Origin: Planctomycetota bacterium
GTDB taxonomy: Bacteria > Planctomycetota > UBA1135 > GCA-002686595
Direction: 5' to 3'
Assembly (NCBI GenBank): GCA_002683825.1
Contig: NYUD01000018.1
Location: 1 to 38,028 of the forward strand
DNA: 38,028 nucleotides
Shown here: positions 7,634-16,473 of the stretch, one piece after another
Numbering within the stretch: the first letter of the stretch is position 1
Layout: each line of letters begins with the position of its first letter
Program-made: the position numbers and the translations under genes
Notes under the pieces: generated by a model
Told to the model about the DNA's origin: nothing
Databases searched by the model: none
What the model saw: only the letters and a program-made list of their open reading frames with translations

Positions 7634-9334
7634 ATGTTAGATCGACGCCAGGCCATGCGGCTTGCGGCTCTCGGGGGGATTGCACCTCTGGCCCATGCCA
7701 ACCCTCTCAACTGCCCATTTCCGGACAACGATGACGATCAGCCGCTCGTCCGGCTGACGCCCTTTATCCAGCCGCTGCCCTTTCCACCACCACCGACGCA
7801 GGTCGCTCCCTTCCGCCCCTCGGCCCTGTGCGAGCAACACCTCACCGAGATGGGGAGCGTCGCGTCAAAAGCACAGTTCTGCGAGATCGTCGAGGAAGAA
7901 GCGCTCGTCAGCCTGCACCCGGAGCTTCCGCAGACGCCCGTGTGGCGCTATCGGGACACCAGCGTCCCCGAGGACAGTCCCATTCTCGCGGGCCCGACCT
8001 TCGTCGTGCGGATGGGCAACCCGCAGGTGGTTCGCTTCTTGAACCGCCTGCCCTCGGACCACATAGGCTTCGGCGTCCCCCACTTGACCACGCACTTCCA
8101 TGGTGGACACATGGCTCCGGTGTTCGACGGTTTCCCCGAGAACGTACCCGGCGTCCCCCACGTCGTACGCGAGCCCGGTGAGGATTTCGACTACCTCTGG
8201 GCGCAACAGGATGTCGGCTTCTCGACGGGAAACCCCGATCCGGACGAGCGGCCTTCGACGCAGTGGTATCACGACCACCTGCTCGACTTCACCGGACCGA
8301 ACGTGATGCGGGGGCTGGCCGGCTTCTATCTCATTTTCGACGAACTCGACACCGGTAACGAAATGACCGGCCTGCGCCTGCCCAGCGGGCCGTTCGACAT
8401 CCCGCTGGTGATCCAGGACAAACGCATCGCGCCCGATGGGACGATGGTCTACCAACCGGGCGATTTCGACGGCTTCCTGGGCGATCAGATGCTCGTCAAC
8501 GGCGCCATCGACCCCTTCCTCGAGGTCAAGCGTCGCAAGTATCGCTTCCGGGTCTTGAACGGCTCGAACGCGCGGATGTACAAGTTGCGCATCACCGACG
8601 AGAACAACCGCAATCCCAAGCCGATCCACGTGATCGCAACGGACGGCGGCCTTCTGGCACAGACCTACCGTAACCGCCGCACGATCTTCCTCGGCATGGC
8701 CGAGCGGGCGGAGATCATCATCGACTTCTCGAAATTCGCGCCGGGAACGGAGCTCTACTTGACGAACTTCTGCTCTCAGGACAGCGGGCGCGGGCCCGAC
8801 GGCGATTTCGAGGAAGTCAAAGAGGTCGATAAGGACGATGCACGCAAGATCATGAAGTTCGTGGTCACAGGCGGCGCGGTCCGCGACCGCAGTCAGATCC
8901 CGAAGAAGTTGCGCCCGCTGCGGCCTGTTCCAAAGGACGCCATCGACGCGGCGGTGCACCGCCACTTCGAGTTCGAGCGCAAGGGCGGCGCCTGGGCGGT
9001 CAACGGCGAGTTCATCGATATCGAGCACCCGAGCGCCCGTCCGAAGAAGGGCAAGCCCGAGATCTGGCACTTCGAAAACGGCGGCGGAGGCTGGTGGCAC
9101 CCGATCCACGTGCACATCGAGCTGGGTCGAATGCTCAGCCGCAACGGCGCCCGTCCGGGACCGCTGGAGCGCGACGGAAACGCGAAGAAAGACACCTTCA
9201 ACCTCTCCGGAGGCGACGAGGTCGAGGTCTTCTTCAACTTCCGCGACTTCACCGGGCCCTCTGTGTTCCACTGCCACAACATCGAGCACGAAGACCACTT
9301 CATGATGGCGCGCTTCGACATCGAAGACTGCTGA
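7634..9334 (+). CDS. Exported multicopper oxidase
   Basis: Three-domain copper oxidase of 566 residues that would oxidise a metal ion or phenolic substrate and reduce O2 to water. All four copper-binding motifs are intact: HFHGGH at 154-159, HDH at 213-215, HPIHVH at 489-494 and HCHNIEHEDHFM at 546-557. Cys547, His492, His552 and Met557 form the type 1 site. The N-terminus MLDRRQAMRLAALGG resembles a Tat signal with an RR pair, as expected for an enzyme folded with copper before export. The start is supported by AGAGGA about five bases upstream. A palindrome lies upstream and a terminator downstream, so it is probably monocistronic. CotA/bilirubin-oxidase-like proteins are the nearest general type; the substrate is unknown. 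Confidence 0.93.
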   Translation: MLDRRQAMRLAALGGIAPLAHANPLNCPFPDNDDDQPLVRLTPFIQPLPFPPPPTQVAPFRPSALCEQHLTEMGSVASKAQFCEIVEEEALVSLHPELPQTPVWRYRDTSVPEDSPILAGPTFVVRMGNPQVVRFLNRLPSDHIGFGVPHLTTHFHGGHMAPVFDGFPENVPGVPHVVREPGEDFDYLWAQQDVGFSTGNPDPDERPSTQWYHDHLLDFTGPNVMRGLAGFYLIFDELDTGNEMTGLRLPSGPFDIPLVIQDKRIAPDGTMVYQPGDFDGFLGDQMLVNGAIDPFLEVKRRKYRFRVLNGSNARMYKLRITDENNRNPKPIHVIATDGGLLAQTYRNRRTIFLGMAERAEIIIDFSKFAPGTELYLTNFCSQDSGRGPDGDFEEVKEVDKDDARKIMKFVVTGGAVRDRSQIPKKLRPLRPVPKDAIDAAVHRHFEFERKGGAWAVNGEFIDIEHPSARPKKGKPEIWHFENGGGGWWHPIHVHIELGRMLSRNGARPGPLERDGNAKKDTFNLSGGDEVEVFFNFRDFTGPSVFHCHNIEHEDHFMMARFDIEDC

Positions 9335-9384
9335 TATAGATCGATAGAGCGCTGGGGAAAACCTCCGCGATAGCCCCCTACATG

Positions 9385-9420
9385 GGCGACCCATCCTCGC
9401 GATGGGTCGCCTTCTTTCTT
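9385..9420 (+). terminator. Rho-independent terminator after the multicopper oxidase
   Basis: GGCGACCCAT (9385-9394) and ATGGGTCGCC (9402-9411) form a perfect 10-base stem with a 7-base loop, followed by TTCTTTCTT. Confidence 0.85.
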
Positions 9421-9485
9421 GTCGGGCCCCACCGGGGATAGGATGGCGGACCGCATTCACCGATACCGACCCCCCCCCACGCCCC

Positions 9486-10460
9486 ATGCCTGAAGATCCT
9501 CTCTCGGCCTCTTTTGTCTCCGAAGCATCCTCGGAAAGGGCCCGCACGCTCCATGCGAGCTACAAGCGGATGATGCTCGAGCACTTCCTGAGGGCGATCG
9601 ACTCGGCGGCCGAGGGGCTCGGACAGGATCTGGCGCACATCCGCTCGCGCATCGAACGACTGGACCCGAACGAGCGTTTTTCTCCGGGCGCCTACGAGGC
9701 GATGACCCGTCTCGCAGCAGCCTTGCAGTCGGGCAACGTCACGGACGTGGCGGATAGTCTGAAGCACATCCAGGTCGCGCCCGACGAGCTCTTTCACGAC
9801 GGTCACTTTCGTATCGACTCCGCCCTGAGCGAGGTGTGGGAGCGGTCGGTCGTGCTGAACGCCCGTCACGACGTTTCCGAGGGTGAGGACGACGCGTTGA
9901 TCCTGCGGCCGATCCTGGACAAGGATCCGAGCCACCGCTTCACGGCCGCCTTCACCGCGCTGCAGTACCTCGAGCAGGCGGATCGAGGCCTGGCGGATGA
10001 ATTTCGGGAGTACATCGCGCGGGTCAAGCTGTTCACAGGACGCGGTTATCTGGGGTTTTCCTCGCCGCGGGCCTTCGGCGCGATCTACATGCGCTTGCCG
10101 GACGAGAACCCGGTCGAGTACTTCCTCGAACACCTGGTGCACGAGCTCTCTCACCTCGACCTGAACCTGTTGATGGCCCACGATCCCCTGCTCGAGAATC
10201 CCACGGACCGCCACGACGCCCCGCTCCGGGAGGAGCAGCGCCCACTGTTCCAGGTGCTGCATGCCACCTACGTGTTAGGTCGTAACGTGCGCGTGACCCG
10301 GCGCATCGTCGAAAGCGGTTCGGAGCTCGACTGCAAGGAGCAGCTCGCGGAATTCGAGCGGGACTACGCGAACGGCTATCGCGTCATCGAGAGCCACGCC
10401 CGCTGGACCGATCGCGGGCGGCAGGTGTTCGAGAGCCTGGAGACGCCGGAAAGCGCGTAG
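9486..10460 (+). CDS. HExxH protein resembling the RiPP peptide beta-hydroxylase family
   Basis: Cytoplasmic protein of 324 residues with no signal peptide. The helical N-terminal half leads to HLVHELSHLDLNLL, with HELSH at 219-223, then a DPLL segment and RPLFQVLHATYVLGR. This order (HExxH, a short loop, RPL then a conserved His-containing helix) is what I recall for the HExxH proteins linked to RiPP clusters, some known to be iron- and alpha-ketoglutarate-dependent peptide beta-hydroxylases. A metallopeptidase is the other reading of HExxH. No precursor peptide, lanthipeptide/radical-SAM enzyme or leader peptidase is seen beside it. ATG 9486 is the first likely start; no clear Shine-Dalgarno sequence precedes it. 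It sits between the copper oxidase and the SCO-type protein. Confidence 0.65.
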   Translation: MPEDPLSASFVSEASSERARTLHASYKRMMLEHFLRAIDSAAEGLGQDLAHIRSRIERLDPNERFSPGAYEAMTRLAAALQSGNVTDVADSLKHIQVAPDELFHDGHFRIDSALSEVWERSVVLNARHDVSEGEDDALILRPILDKDPSHRFTAAFTALQYLEQADRGLADEFREYIARVKLFTGRGYLGFSSPRAFGAIYMRLPDENPVEYFLEHLVHELSHLDLNLLMAHDPLLENPTDRHDAPLREEQRPLFQVLHATYVLGRNVRVTRRIVESGSELDCKEQLAEFERDYANGYRVIESHARWTDRGRQVFESLETPESA

Positions 10461-10669
10461 AGGAACAGGGCGAACGAGCCGCTGCGAACACGGGATCGGG
10501 TGTGGTCTTATGCGCTGCACGGCGCCGGTCTCCTGGGTCGCAACGCCCTCTTCTCGGCACGTTCGTTCCGCGGTTTCCGGACGACCTGCGCGTCCATGAC
10601 GGTGCTTCGAAAGCGAACGAGATGGAAACGATCTTTCCCCGCACCCTGAACCCGCAGTTGACGGCAAGC

Positions 10670-11335
10670 GTGCTAGTATCGAGGTACGCACTGTCCGTCT
10701 TGAAGTACCCTCATCTTTCCCTGTTGCTCTTCGTCTCGATTCCCTTCTTCTTGGCGGGGGCGTGCGCTACGCACTCGGGCGTAGACGCTGACGAGGTCGT
10801 TCCCTACGAACACCAGGACGCGGAAACGCGCTTGCGCAATGCGCGCATGGAGGGCTACTTCCCGAGCCACGCCCTCACGACCCAGGATGGCGATATAGTT
10901 CGTTTCTACGAGGATCTCGTTCGCGACAAGCAGGTGTTGATCAACTTTATGTACGTCGATTGCGACGGCCTCTGACCGCGCACCACGGCGTGCCTCGTGG
11001 GGGTGCAGAAAGAGCTGGGTGACGCCGTCGGTCGGGACATCCACATGTACTCCATCAGTCTCGACGGCGATCTCCCCGAAGACCTGGAGGAGTATGCGGA
11101 GGACTACGGGGTTCAACCCGGCTGGACCTTCCTGACGGGCGACGAAGACCTGGTCACGGAGATCCGCCATCGCCTGGGGGCCTTCGACCCCGACCCGATC
11201 ATCGATCTGGACAAGACCCAGCACGCCGGCGTCGTGGTCTTCGGCGACGAGCCGAAGGGGCGCTGGTGCGTTTTCCCCGGCCAGATGAAGCCGACGGTCC
11301 TGTCGCGCTACATCAAGCGCGTGATGGCGCTCTGA
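10670..11335 (+). CDS. SCO1/SenC-family lipoprotein, probable selenoprotein (in-frame TGA at 10973-10975)
   Basis: SCO proteins are thioredoxin-fold, membrane-anchored factors that carry copper to cytochrome oxidase or reduce its thiols, using CxxxCP plus a distant His. Here residue 98 is Cys, followed by Asp-Gly-Leu, then TGA in place of the second Cys (position 102), then Pro. After the TGA the frame continues to a TGA stop at 11333-11335 and keeps the SCO features: the SISLDGDLPEDLEEYAE segment, GWTFLTG and the metal-ligand His185 in KTQHAGVVVF. The N-terminus is a hydrophobic export signal with a lipobox-like LAGAC (Cys32). Translated with selenocysteine the product is about 221 residues, normal for the family. 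The start is uncertain: GTG 10670, ATG 10622 or TTG 10700. The alternative is a nonsense-mutated gene. Confidence 0.82.
10980..11006 (+). promoter_or_regulatory. Candidate bacterial SECIS hairpin after the in-frame TGA
   Basis: Starting four bases after the TGA, GCAC then CACG pair with CGTG then GTGC, giving an 8-base-pair stem with a three-G bulge on the 3' side and the loop GCGTGCCT (10988-10995), which has G at its first position. Bacterial SECIS elements lie inside the coding region just after the UGA and have a G near the start of the loop. The loop begins about 13 bases after the TGA, slightly close, so this is a candidate only. Confidence 0.4.
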
Positions 11336-11342
11336 AGGACGG

Positions 11343-11356
11343 CCCCCCTCGGGGGG
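11343..11356 (+). terminator. GC-only hairpin after the SCO-type gene
   Basis: CCCCC and GGGGG pair around CTCG a few bases after the stop codon. No T-run follows, so termination here is uncertain; it may simply protect the 3' end of the transcript. Confidence 0.25.
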
Positions 11357-11584
11357 GGTGCGTCGGAATCGTCGGGCCCGGCGGATCGTGGCGATCGCAG
11401 GCCTGGACCGGGTCCACGCGGCGGTAGTGGCGCGCAAGGCAAAGGCGCAGGAGTGCGAAGATGGCCGTGACGGCCAAGAGGTAGGCGAGCCAGACAAGGA
11501 GCGCAGAGATCGAAACACCCATTCCTCCACGCACTCGCGACGCAAAAGACCTAGGCTTGAACTCCCCTCGAAAGGAACGAAGGC

Positions 11585-12739
11585 TTGACCCTCTTCGAAT
11601 CACTCCTTCTGGCGATGACGGCGATGTACTTCATCGCGCAGCTGGTGGTGCTCTATAACGTGCGGGGAGTGCCCATGCTCGAAGAGGTCGACGCTCCGGC
11701 TCCCCACCGGTGGCCGACGGTCTCCCTCGTCATTGCGGCGTGCAACGAGGAGAGCACCATCGAAGGGGCCCTGAAGACGCTCCTCGCGCTCGACTATCCC
11801 GCGCTTCAGATCATCGTGGTCAACGACCGCTCCACCGATCGGACGGGCGCCATCCTGGAGCGCATGCGCGAAGAGAACGGGCGGATGGAGATCGTACGGA
11901 TCGAGACGCTCCCGGAGGGCTGGCTCGGAAAGCTCCATGCTCTCTACAGGGGCGATCAAGCGGCGAGCGGGGACTACGTGCTCTACGCGGACGCGGACAT
12001 TCATTTCAGCCCCGACTGCCTCCGAAGGGCCGTCGCGTGGGCCGAGCACGACGGGCTCGACCACCTCTCCGTCATTCCCCGCATGCACATCGAGACCGTC
12101 GCGCTCGGCGCGGCCGTCAACGCCTTCGGGGGCGTGGTGCTGTCCACCTTTCGGCCGCGCGCCATCAACGCCGACAAGCCCGGCGCCTACGGGGGCGTCG
12201 GAGCGTTCAACCTGGTGCGCAAGGCCGCCTTCGACCGCACCGAGGGCTGGCCCTGGCTTCGGCTCGAGATCGCCGACGACATGGGACTCGGCCTGCTCCT
12301 GCACCGTCATGGCGCGAAGGCGCGGATGTGCTTCGGCTTCGAATCCCTCGCGGTTTCCTGGTACGCCAGCCTGCCCGAGATGATCAGGGGCCTGGAGAAG
12401 AACACCTTCGCGGTCATGGGACGCTTCAGCGCCACACGCGCGGTCCTCGCGGCGAGCGCGTTTCTGGCGTTCGCCCTCGCTCCGTGGGCGCTCCTGGCGA
12501 CTCCGTGGATGCCCGCGGGGGTGCTCGCCATCGTCTCCGCCGTCGCCGTGCCCTGGCTCACGCCGAAGCCGCCCGGCATGCCCGTGCTCTCCTACATCCT
12601 GGGCCCGATGGCCGGCCCGGTCCTGGTCTACATCTTGCTCCGATCCACCTGGATCACGAAGCGGCGCGGCGCCCTCGTGTGGCGCGGAACGGAATACGAC
12701 CTGGACGAGCTGCGCAGTCACCAGCGAGTCTTCATCTGA
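11585..12739 (+). CDS. Membrane-bound family-2 glycosyltransferase
   Basis: Inverting GT-A-fold glycosyltransferase of 384 residues. An N-terminal helix ([19 protein letters not shown]) is followed by the GT2 domain: [24 protein letters not shown] and the metal-binding DAD at 136-138 (YADADIHF). Later come [11 protein letters not shown] and the acidic [10 protein letters not shown] acceptor/base motif. Three or so C-terminal helices (about 285-360) anchor it in the inner membrane. The layout resembles lipid-linked or hopanoid/carotenoid-type GT2 enzymes; donor and acceptor cannot be told. The start TTG 11585 is chosen because AAAGGA lies eight bases upstream; ATG 11615 is the fallback. It may share a transcript with the ABC genes 158 bases downstream. 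Confidence 0.88.
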   Translation: MTLFESLLLAMTAMYFIAQLVVLYNVRGVPMLEEVDAPAPHRWPTVSLVIAACNEESTIEGALKTLLALDYPALQIIVVNDRSTDRTGAILERMREENGRMEIVRIETLPEGWLGKLHALYRGDQAASGDYVLYADADIHFSPDCLRRAVAWAEHDGLDHLSVIPRMHIETVALGAAVNAFGGVVLSTFRPRAINADKPGAYGGVGAFNLVRKAAFDRTEGWPWLRLEIADDMGLGLLLHRHGAKARMCFGFESLAVSWYASLPEMIRGLEKNTFAVMGRFSATRAVLAASAFLAFALAPWALLATPWMPAGVLAIVSAVAVPWLTPKPPGMPVLSYILGPMAGPVLVYILLRSTWITKRRGALVWRGTEYDLDELRSHQRVFI

Positions 12740-12897
12740 AAGGAGGCTCCCGGCGTCGGGTCCGAGCAGCCGGAAGCCATCCCGAAGCCGGTCAGGGTCG
12801 CCCGCCGGCAGCGCTTTTTCCCGGGGTCGAGTTCTCGAAACGTGGGGGCTTGCGAAGCCGTCTTTCCGCCCCGTCTAGCCCGGGCATCCGAACAGAA

Positions 12898-13692
12898 ATG
12901 CAGTTTGATGCGCGAATCCGCAGCACGCATCACTACGCTTCATCGCCTGTGGACGATCCGGTTCTCACCGTCACCGACGCCGCCAAGTCCTTCGGCGACG
13001 TAAGCGCCCTGGCCGGTGCCGATCTGACGCTTGAGCGCGGCGAATGGATCGGGCTCCTGGGGCCGAACGGTGCCGGCAAGACCACCCTGGTCCGCTCCGT
13101 CGCCGGCCGCGTCCGCCTCGACGCCGGTTCGATCACCCTCCTGGGAGAGCCCCTTAACCAGGCGACGAACTCCCGCAGCCACCTGGGCCTGGTGCCCCAG
13201 GAGATCGCGCTCTATCCGGAACTGACCGCCGAAGAAAACCTTCGCGCCTGGGGTGCGCTCAGCGGGGTGGCGAAGGCGGAACTCGGGGAACGGGTGGACT
13301 GGGCGCTGGAGTGGTCGGGCCTGGCGGAGCGGGTAGGGAAGCGGGTGAAGACCTTCTCCGGCGGCATGCAACGGCGCCTGAACGTGGCCTGTGGAATCCT
13401 GCACCGACCCGAGGTGGTGCTCCTGGACGAGCCCACCGTCGGTGTCGACCCCCAGAGCCGGGAGCGCATCTGGGGAATGCTCGAGGCGCTGCGCCGAGAC
13501 GGCGCTTCGCTGCTGCTCACGACCCATCAGCTGGACGAGGCGGACCGCGTCTGCGACCGCATCGTGATCCTCGACCACGGCAAGGTGATCGCCGAGGGCA
13601 CTTCGGCGGCGCTGAAGGAGAGAACGGCGGGCGCCGGCGCCTCGCTCCAGGACGTCTTCATTCACCTGACCGGTCGGGAGCTGCGCGAGTGA
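12898..13692 (+). CDS. ABC transporter ATP-binding protein (ABC-2 exporter type)
   Basis: Cytoplasmic nucleotide-binding subunit of 264 residues. Walker A is GPNGAGKTT at 55-63, the Q-loop is in [12 protein letters not shown], the signature motif is FSGGMQRR (Ser154), Walker B is VVLLDEPT with D177-E178, and the switch His210 lies in TTHQLDEAD. It is of the DrrA/CcmA-like class that pairs with ABC-2 permeases. Its last four bases overlap the permease start (GTGA), so the two are co-translated and form one transporter. The ATG is at 12898; about 25 residues precede the usual domain start, and a later start is possible. Confidence 0.94.
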   Translation: MQFDARIRSTHHYASSPVDDPVLTVTDAAKSFGDVSALAGADLTLERGEWIGLLGPNGAGKTTLVRSVAGRVRLDAGSITLLGEPLNQATNSRSHLGLVPQEIALYPELTAEENLRAWGALSGVAKAELGERVDWALEWSGLAERVGKRVKTFSGGMQRRLNVACGILHRPEVVLLDEPTVGVDPQSRERIWGMLEALRRDGASLLLTTHQLDEADRVCDRIVILDHGKVIAEGTSAALKERTAGAGASLQDVFIHLTGRELRE

Positions 13693-15014
13693 GCGCCACC
13701 CTCTTGCGCGTGGCCTGGATCCACCTCAAGCGCGACCGGGTCGCCCTGGCCCTGTGCTTCGTGCTACCGGTGGTCTTCTTCTCGATCTTCGCGGCCATCT
13801 TCTCCGGCGGCGGTGAGGGCGGAGCGCGCTCGATCGTGGTGCTCCTGGCTGACGAGGACGACACGCCGACCAGCCGCCGCTTCGCCGAGACCCTCGACGA
13901 CATGGGCGCGCTGCGGCTGAGCCGGGGACCGGCGGCCAGCGAGTCGAACCCCGATCCTGCACCCTGGAAAAGGGAGAGCGCCCACCGGGCCGTTCGCAGC
14001 GGCAAGGCGCCGGTCGCCGTGGTGCTGCCGGAGGGATTCGAGAGCACGTTCGGCGATTTCGGGGGGGACCGACCTGCGGTGGATCTGCTGTTCGACGGCG
14101 CCAACCCCGTCGCCAGAGCCACCGTGGATGGACTCCTGCAGGGAGCGGCCATGCAGGCGGCTCCCGACCTGCTCATCCGACGCGGCCTCGACCAGCTGGA
14201 CAGGTTCGGGGGCGGGCTGACCGACGCCCAGAAGCGAGCACTGGACATCTTCCTGCCCGTGGTGCGCGGGGAGCGCTCCCCATCCTCCGTCACCGGAGAC
14301 CCCCGGGACGACGAGGCGGAAAACTCCGGGTTCGGCGGCCTCGTCCCCGTGCGCGCCACCGAGGTGGGCGCCGAAGAGGATGGCCGTTCGATGGTGGCCT
14401 ACTACGCGGCCTCGATCTCGGTGATGTTCCTGCTCTTCTCGATGGTGGGCGCCGCCGGCTCGATCCTCGAGGAAAAGGAGCGCGGCACCCTGGAACGTCT
14501 GCTGGCGAGCCGTGTCAGTCCCGGACGGATCCTCGGCGCCAACTGGATCTTCTACGCGCTGCTCGGTGTGGCCCAGTTGAGCGTCATGTTCGCGTGGGGC
14601 GCGGCGGTCTTCGGTCTGGACCTCTCTTCCCCCCAGCGCCTGGCCGGCGTCGCGGTCATGACCGTGGCCACCAGCGCGGCAGCCGCGGGCTTCGGCCTCT
14701 TGATGGCCACCCACTGCACCAGCAGGAACCAGCTGCAGGGCGTCTCGACCGTCCTGATCCTGGTCATGTCGGCGGTCGGCGGCAGCATGGTTCCACGCTT
14801 CGTCATGCCGCCCTTCATGGACCAGGCCGCCCTGTTCACCTTTAACGGTTGGGCCCTGGACGGCTACCTCAAGGTGCTCTGGTACGACGACCCCTCGGCC
14901 ACGCTCGGGGCCTCGCTGGTGACGATCGGCCCCGAGGTGGCCGTCCTGGCCGGGCTCACCCTGGCCTTTCTCGGGCTGGCTCGCCGCGCCGCGCGACGCT
15001 GGGACGCGGCCTGA
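13689..15014 (+). CDS. ABC-2 type permease
   Basis: Membrane subunit of 441 residues, starting at GTG 13689 inside the end of the ATPase gene. The N-terminal helix ([20 protein letters not shown]) is followed by a large extracytoplasmic domain (about 40-235), then five helices from [18 protein letters not shown] to the C-terminus. [18 protein letters not shown] is the characteristic ABC-2 cytoplasmic coupling segment. This shape matches DrrB/YhfP-like exporters with a long first loop. The substrate is unknown; drug, lipid or polysaccharide export are all possible, and the glycosyltransferase upstream gives a weak hint to an envelope component. The 3' end is 22 bases from the convergent FAD-oxidase gene. 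Confidence 0.92.
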   Translation: MSATLLRVAWIHLKRDRVALALCFVLPVVFFSIFAAIFSGGGEGGARSIVVLLADEDDTPTSRRFAETLDDMGALRLSRGPAASESNPDPAPWKRESAHRAVRSGKAPVAVVLPEGFESTFGDFGGDRPAVDLLFDGANPVARATVDGLLQGAAMQAAPDLLIRRGLDQLDRFGGGLTDAQKRALDIFLPVVRGERSPSSVTGDPRDDEAENSGFGGLVPVRATEVGAEEDGRSMVAYYAASISVMFLLFSMVGAAGSILEEKERGTLERLLASRVSPGRILGANWIFYALLGVAQLSVMFAWGAAVFGLDLSSPQRLAGVAVMTVATSAAAAGFGLLMATHCTSRNQLQGVSTVLILVMSAVGGSMVPRFVMPPFMDQAALFTFNGWALDGYLKVLWYDDPSATLGASLVTIGPEVAVLAGLTLAFLGLARRAARRWDAA

Positions 15015-15036
15015 GCGCTCCGGTGCGCGCGTCGTT

Positions 15037-16473
15037 TCAAGTCTCCGATGCGCCCTCTTCCCCATCCAGGAGAGCCGCGGTCCAGCGGTTGCGGAACACG
15101 CCGGCCGGATCGAGGCGCTTGCAGATCGCGCGGAAGTCGGCGAAGCGGGGGTAAAGGGACTCGAGTTGGGCGGCATCGAGCGGGCAGATCTTGCCCCAGT
15201 GCGGACGAGCCCCGAACAGCCGCGACATGCTGGCGGCCATGAGGTCGGCGAACAAGAAGAAGCCGTCTCGGTTTCCGAGCCTCGCGTAGCTGATGAAACT
15301 CAGCGAGTACCAGTCTGCTCCTTCGCCGGCGGCCATCGAGATCAGCGTGTCGTCGCAGGCGACGCGCCGGACGCAGATGGGGTAATGGTGACAGTAGCGA
15401 CCTCGCAACTCGGCGAGGGCATCTTGCATGCGGAGCTCCTCGAGGCGCGAGCGGTTGTCGGAGGACAGGGCGGACCGCCCCCCGCCTGCCAGTTCGATGA
15501 CCTCTTGCGAGTACTGAAGCGCATCCGCCAACCGTTCCCGTCGCACGAACAACTCGATCTCGATGTGGCGGAACAACTCGTGCTTCATCACCAGCATGGA
15601 GGCGGAACGATCGCTGACTTTCCAGTTGCGAATGATGAACGACGACACGAGGCGGCGAAAAGCAAACCGGATCAGCCGTCGACTCCGAAGAACACGCACG
15701 AAGAAGAGGACCATGAGGTGCAGCGCGACATCGATCGCCAGGAGGCAGTAGAGCCGGTAGAGCCAGGCGACCGGCGAACGCGGCCGGGCATCCTCGCGGC
15801 GGTGCTGGGCGAAGTAGGACCAGCGCCAGGGAATCAGATAGAACTGCTGGCGCGGGAATGACGACTCCGCGCTCAGCACGTCGGACAGCCGGCGGTACTC
15901 GGCGAAGTGCTCCTCGATGTTGTAGTTCGCCCGGCAGCGGATGCGGACGGCGAGGATGACCCCCATCGAACCCAGCGAGCAGCGAGCCGCCATGAGCTCC
16001 GCTCCCTCCGTGATCTCCTCGATGAACGCCTTGCCGCTCGCGGGGTCGTATCGCGCCAACCGTACGGCTTCGACAAAGTGAGACATGCTGCTGCATCCCG
16101 AACCGTGCGTGCCGGTGGAGATCGCCCCGGCGATCGTCTGTTCGGTGATCAGGCCCAGCGACGCCAGGGTGCAGGCGGCCTGTCGATCCAGTTCTCCGAG
16201 CAGTCGCTCGATCCGGCAACCGGCGCCCACCACGGCGACCGTGTCGTCACCGTCCCCGCAGACCTCGACCTGGTCCAGCCTCTTCAGGTCCAGCAGCACG
16301 CCGTCGGTAACCGCCGCTTCACTTGAGCTATGCAGCCAGCCGATGGTGCGAATCCGATCGCCGCTGTGGAGATCGAGGATCCGCAAGACGTCCTGCTCGC
16401 CGGTCGGGGTGTAGGCCGCGGCAGCCTGAATTTTCAGGTTACCTCCGAAGTTCCTACGTCGCACACCGGGCAT
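15037..16473 (-). CDS. FAD-linked oxidase of the aldonolactone oxidase (ALO/GULO) type
   Basis: Flavoenzyme of 478 residues. The PCMH-type FAD-binding domain spans about 20-190: GWLHSSS at 45-51 is the position where relatives attach FAD covalently to His (His48), and GAISTGTHGSG at 116-126 is the dinucleotide loop. The C-terminal part ends with PHWGK, the conserved substrate-domain motif of sugar-1,4-lactone oxidases, then FRNRW. It probably oxidises a sugar lactone or sugar alcohol with O2 or another acceptor. An unusual hydrophobic stretch (LYRLYCLLAIDVALHLMVLFFV, about 235-256) suggests membrane attachment, which is not usual for the family. It stands alone, convergent with the ABC permease. 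Confidence 0.85.
   Translation of the reverse strand: MPGVRRRNFGGNLKIQAAAAYTPTGEQDVLRILDLHSGDRIRTIGWLHSSSEAAVTDGVLLDLKRLDQVEVCGDGDDTVAVVGAGCRIERLLGELDRQAACTLASLGLITEQTIAGAISTGTHGSGCSSMSHFVEAVRLARYDPASGKAFIEEITEGAELMAARCSLGSMGVILAVRIRCRANYNIEEHFAEYRRLSDVLSAESSFPRQQFYLIPWRWSYFAQHRREDARPRSPVAWLYRLYCLLAIDVALHLMVLFFVRVLRSRRLIRFAFRRLVSSFIIRNWKVSDRSASMLVMKHELFRHIEIELFVRRERLADALQYSQEVIELAGGGRSALSSDNRSRLEELRMQDALAELRGRYCHHYPICVRRVACDDTLISMAAGEGADWYSLSFISYARLGNRDGFFLFADLMAASMSRLFGARPHWGKICPLDAAQLESLYPRFADFRAICKRLDPAGVFRNRWTAALLDGEEGASET

Noticed and set aside
7865..9547. Long open frame (560 codons) antisense to the multicopper oxidase
   Set aside because: High GC at third positions keeps the antisense frame open; its translation is Arg/Val/Asp-rich without motifs, while the sense frame has all copper sites.
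10502..10975. A separate 157-aa gene ending at the TGA, and a separate gene starting at 10997
   Set aside because: Both halves are in the same frame and together form one SCO-type protein of normal length, with the TGA at the redox position; two independent genes would each lack half the fold.
10973..10975. TGA recoded as Trp or Gly through an alternative genetic code
   Set aside because: TGA is used as a normal stop by several genes in the window, including this one.
11710..12897. Upstream extension of the ABC ATPase frame through the glycosyltransferase gene
   Set aside because: The extension is Arg/Pro/Gly-rich out-of-frame translation of the glycosyltransferase; the ATPase domain begins after ATG 12898.
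13764..15176. Long antisense frame over the ABC permease
   Set aside because: Translation is His/Gly/Arg-rich and low in motifs; the sense frame is a clear ABC-2 permease overlapping its ATPase.
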